The translations under genes and the position numbers were made by a program. Positions 52,144 to 54,237 of a DNA stretch of 54,237 bases are shown here, one piece after another. Location: NCBI GenBank assembly GCA_021790385.1, contig JAJYDW010000018.1:1-54237 (forward strand). Direction: 5' to 3'. Under the pieces are notes generated by a model. That model ran no database searches and was not told the origin of the DNA. It saw nothing but the letters and a program-made list of their open reading frames with translations. The stretch is from Planctomycetota bacterium. Its GTDB lineage: Bacteria > Planctomycetota > Phycisphaerae > WQYP01. Position 1 is the stretch's first letter; each line of letters opens with the position of its first letter.

Positions 52144-53496
52144 TTAAGTTGAGACCGAAGGCGAATCGGGAGTTGCATCCGCCTTGCCGACGGAGGTTTC
52201 CGTCGATTCGGTGGAAGCTTCTGTCGCAGTACCGAAAGTATCCGCTTGCGGCTCGTCGGCGCCAGCCTGAACCGCAGTTTTGGCAGCCGCGGCTTCAGCG
52301 GCTGCGGTCTTTTTGGCCATGTCTTCCGCGGCCTTGCGGGCTATTTCTTCCTCGGCCACGCGCAGAGCCGCGTCATGAGCGGTCTGCCGGACCTTTTCGG
52401 CCATTTCCGGTGAAAGTTCCAACTCTTTCACCAGCGGTTCCACACCTACTTCCTCGATGTCCAACAGGTTGATGAGGCCCAGGGTCAGCAGCCGATCCAT
52501 AAATTTATCGTCCACACCCTCGATGGTTTTCATGGCCCTTTCCAGATCATCGAGGCCCTTGGAATATTCTTCCGGCGTGAGAATATCCACATCCCAGCCC
52601 GTGAGGCGTGCAGCAAGGCGAACGTTTTGACCGCGTTTTCCGATGGCCAGTGAAAGCTGGCTCTCGTTGACCACAACCGTGGCCCGGTTTAATTCAAAAT
52701 TGAGCGAAATTTCTGCAATTTCAGCCGGCTTAAGCGCGTTGGTGATCAACACCTGCGAGGATTCGTTCCAACGAACAATGTCAATTTTTTCACCACCGAG
52801 TTCATCGACAATATTTTTGATGCGGCTCCCGCGGATACCCACGCAGGCTCCCACGCAATCCACCTTGGTGTCGATGGAGGAAACCGCAATTTTCGTGCGA
52901 TAGCCGGCTTCACGGGCCATAGCCTTGACCTCGATGATTTTTTCCTGCACTTCCGGCACTTCCAGTTCGAAAAGCCGGCGGATAAAATCGGGATGGGATC
53001 GCGAAAGAATAATTTTTACCTGACTGCCCACATCGCGCACTTCCAGCACCAGGCAGCGAACACGCTCGCCGACATGATGCGTCTCACCGGGAATTTGTTC
53101 ACTGCGAGGCAGAAATCCTTCGCACCGCCCCAGATTGATCGAAAGAGAAGGCCCCTCCGACCTGGCCACGGTACCGGTGATGATCTGGCCGCGACGCTGC
53201 GAGAATTCTTCGTAAATACTGTCGCGTTCCTCTTCACGCAGTTTCTGAATCAGCACCTGCTTGGCGGTCTGGGCGGCAATGCGTCCAAACTCGCGATAAT
53301 CAATGAGCGTGCCGTTTTTCCGAACCTCAATTTCGCCGGTCATACGGTCAATGGTACATACCACATCATCAGTTTCACCATAAAACTTGCGGGCTGCGGA
53401 AAGCAGCGAGGCCTCTATGTCCGCATAGATGGAGTCCTTTTCGATATTTTTATCGCGGGCAATCGAATCGATGATTCTCAGAAGTTCCTGGTTCAT
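52144..53496 (-). CDS. nusA: Transcription termination/antitermination factor NusA
   Basis: A 450-residue NusA. It has the N-terminal RNA polymerase-binding domain (1-125), the S1 domain (about 130-200, GQIITGTVARSEGPSLSINLG), and KH domains (VGACVGIRGSRIKNIVDEL and SLAIGKRGQNVRLAARLTG). A helix-hairpin region follows (LLTLGLINLLDIEEVGVEPL). The last 70 residues are Ala- and Glu-rich low complexity. NusA controls pausing, termination and antitermination. AAAGG lies 12 bases before the ATG. The usual upstream rimP gene is not adjacent, and a hairpin leader precedes nusA. Confidence 0.95.
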   Translation of the reverse strand: MNQELLRIIDSIARDKNIEKDSIYADIEASLLSAARKFYGETDDVVCTIDRMTGEIEVRKNGTLIDYREFGRIAAQTAKQVLIQKLREEERDSIYEEFSQRRGQIITGTVARSEGPSLSINLGRCEGFLPRSEQIPGETHHVGERVRCLVLEVRDVGSQVKIILSRSHPDFIRRLFELEVPEVQEKIIEVKAMAREAGYRTKIAVSSIDTKVDCVGACVGIRGSRIKNIVDELGGEKIDIVRWNESSQVLITNALKPAEIAEISLNFELNRATVVVNESQLSLAIGKRGQNVRLAARLTGWDVDILTPEEYSKGLDDLERAMKTIEGVDDKFMDRLLTLGLINLLDIEEVGVEPLVKELELSPEMAEKVRQTAHDAALRVAEEEIARKAAEDMAKKTAAAEAAAAKTAVQAGADEPQADTFGTATEASTESTETSVGKADATPDSPSVST

Positions 53497-53549
53497 ATTT
53501 TCTTTTCGCCTTTAATCTGCACTGGTCGGGATCCACCCAGATCCCACCT

Positions 53550-53611
53550 CACTCGAGCGATAATTCGCATCGAGTGCAAAAACAAATGCGGTGGAGAACA
53601 TACTCCACCGC
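53550..53611 (-). promoter_or_regulatory. Terminator-like hairpin pair in the nusA leader
   Basis: In the direction of transcription, a perfect 9-bp stem GCGGTGGAG/CTCCACCGC with a 6-base loop (53588-53611) is followed by ATTTGTTTTTGC. This has the form of an intrinsic terminator about 90 bases before the nusA ATG. A second hairpin with a 7-bp stem CACTCGA/TCGAGTG (53550-53576) follows. NusA is known to feed back on its own operon in other bacteria, so attenuation is plausible; it may instead simply end an upstream transcript. Confidence 0.6.
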
Positions 53612-54023
53612 CCTTTCTCCGCGGAGGCAACGGCAACCCGCGGGCCGATAAGGTCATTCCCATGGAAACGGCCTTATCCGGAGGATAAACCTGATCAACT
53701 GCTCGATCGACCCTCGCGAATCTCCGCTGTGCCTGGCGGTACGTCTGCCAAGCACACCCGGGTCTGGGCCACCGGTCGGACGGCAACCGGCGGCACGGGC
53801 GTGTGGAAGCTACACTGACACATACTCTCGTCCATTGACCGTCACAGCACCCATGTCAAACTCCAAACACGGCTCAACACATCCATGTATGAAAAGCCGA
53901 AAAATCAGACCGACGGCAACCACCCGCCGATCCATAGCCGAAGTATTATACCCGCCCTTCCAAATTTCACAAACTTTACCGCCGGGGTACCGTTTTTTCG
54001 GGTGTAACTCCTATTGTTGGCGA
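53612..54023. other. Remainder of the intergenic region upstream of nusA
   Basis: No gene is recognised between the leader hairpins and the partial gene at the right edge. The nusA promoter should lie here but could not be placed with confidence; the AT-rich patch around 53930-54010 is one possibility. Confidence 0.4.
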
Positions 54024-54237
54024 TTAGGCGGCGCGTTGGTTCCAGTAATTTTCCACCAGGCCGGCGTATTCCAAGCTGCGCAGGGCGGCCATGTGTTCGG
54101 CCCGCTGCACACGCAATGGTGTCCGGCAATTTCGCGCCAACGAAGCGTCAATGGGTGTGATTTTCAGGCCGTGCAGCGTTGTGGCGGGGGGCGGCTCGGC
54201 GTCGGAATAATAGTTGGGAAGCCGAACTTCCGGTTCA
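54024..54237 (-). CDS. Partial protein of unknown function, C-terminal end only
   Basis: An open frame enters from the right edge and stops with TAA at 54024-54026, giving about 70 codons without interruption. The visible end includes GLKITPIDASLARN and a helical stretch ending in YAGLVENYWNQRAA. I do not recognise it. Its codon use resembles the neighbouring genes, and it is on the same strand as nusA, but 527 bp away. Confidence 0.5.
   Translation of the reverse strand, partial: EPEVRLPNYYSDAEPPPATTLHGLKITPIDASLARNCRTPLRVQRAEHMAALRSLEYAGLVENYWNQRAA

Overview
The window looks like a chromosomal segment of a planctomycete-type bacterium, most likely class Phycisphaerae (PVC group). The reasons are the combination of PEP-CTERM surface proteins, pseudopilin-like proteins with the 'prepilin processing-associated' C-terminal H-X9-DG motif, secreted glycoside hydrolases and a sulfatase, an otherwise ordinary Gram-negative cell-wall gene cluster, and an energy-converting hydrogenase-related membrane complex. 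The taxon is inferred from gene content; no rRNA or other decisive marker is present. No CRISPR array, prophage or insertion sequence was seen.

Left part (about 0.7-11 kb, minus strand). A single operon encodes a complex I / group 4 [NiFe]-hydrogenase-like membrane complex. In transcription order it contains an excisionase-type HTH fused to a PTS EIIA domain, two tandem HyfB/NuoL-like subunits, HyfC/NuoH, HyfE/NuoK-like, HyfF/NuoM-N-like, a HyfG/NuoCD-like large subunit, and a ferredoxin fused to a HyfI/NuoB-like small subunit. The large subunit lacks three of the four cysteines that bind Ni-Fe, so this is better read as an Ehr (hydrogenase-related) complex than as a hydrogenase. Its promoter can be read at 10977-11005, with GGACA direct repeats stacked upstream.

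Middle part (11.3-29.2 kb, mostly plus strand). This holds thyA-folA, a GT-C type glycosyltransferase, a giant AsmA-like envelope protein, then a division/cell-wall block ftsW-murG-murC-murB-ddl-ftsQ-like with several 4-nt start/stop overlaps. It is followed by a metallo-beta-lactamase-fold hydrolase, a beta-carbonic anhydrase, a small membrane protein, tRNA-Arg(UCU), an FmdB-type zinc ribbon protein and a DJ-1/PfpI protein.

Accessory part (29.2-45.4 kb). A carbohydrate and cell-surface locus contains a DUF2264 protein, a sulfatase translationally coupled to a secreted GH-A clan hydrolase, a second such hydrolase, two pseudopilin-like proteins, three PEP-CTERM proteins, a tagless relative of one of them, and a GH38 alpha-mannosidase. 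Two unrelated PEP-CTERM genes share a duplicated promoter-plus-leader of about 490 bp. A 15-bp element occurs at nearly the same distance upstream of three promoters here, which suggests one regulator controls them together.

Right part (45.4-54.2 kb, minus strand). Housekeeping genes: nusA-infB-rbfA, a diverged HhH-GPD-fold protein, hisG, a small membrane protein, yajQ and an orphan DNA methyltransferase. The nusA leader holds a terminator-like hairpin. An unidentified gene runs off the right edge.

Direct neighbours are often joined by ATGA or GTGA overlaps, so translational coupling appears common. Several starts are GTG, and infB appears to start with TTG. All calls come from reading the sequence; no database search was run.
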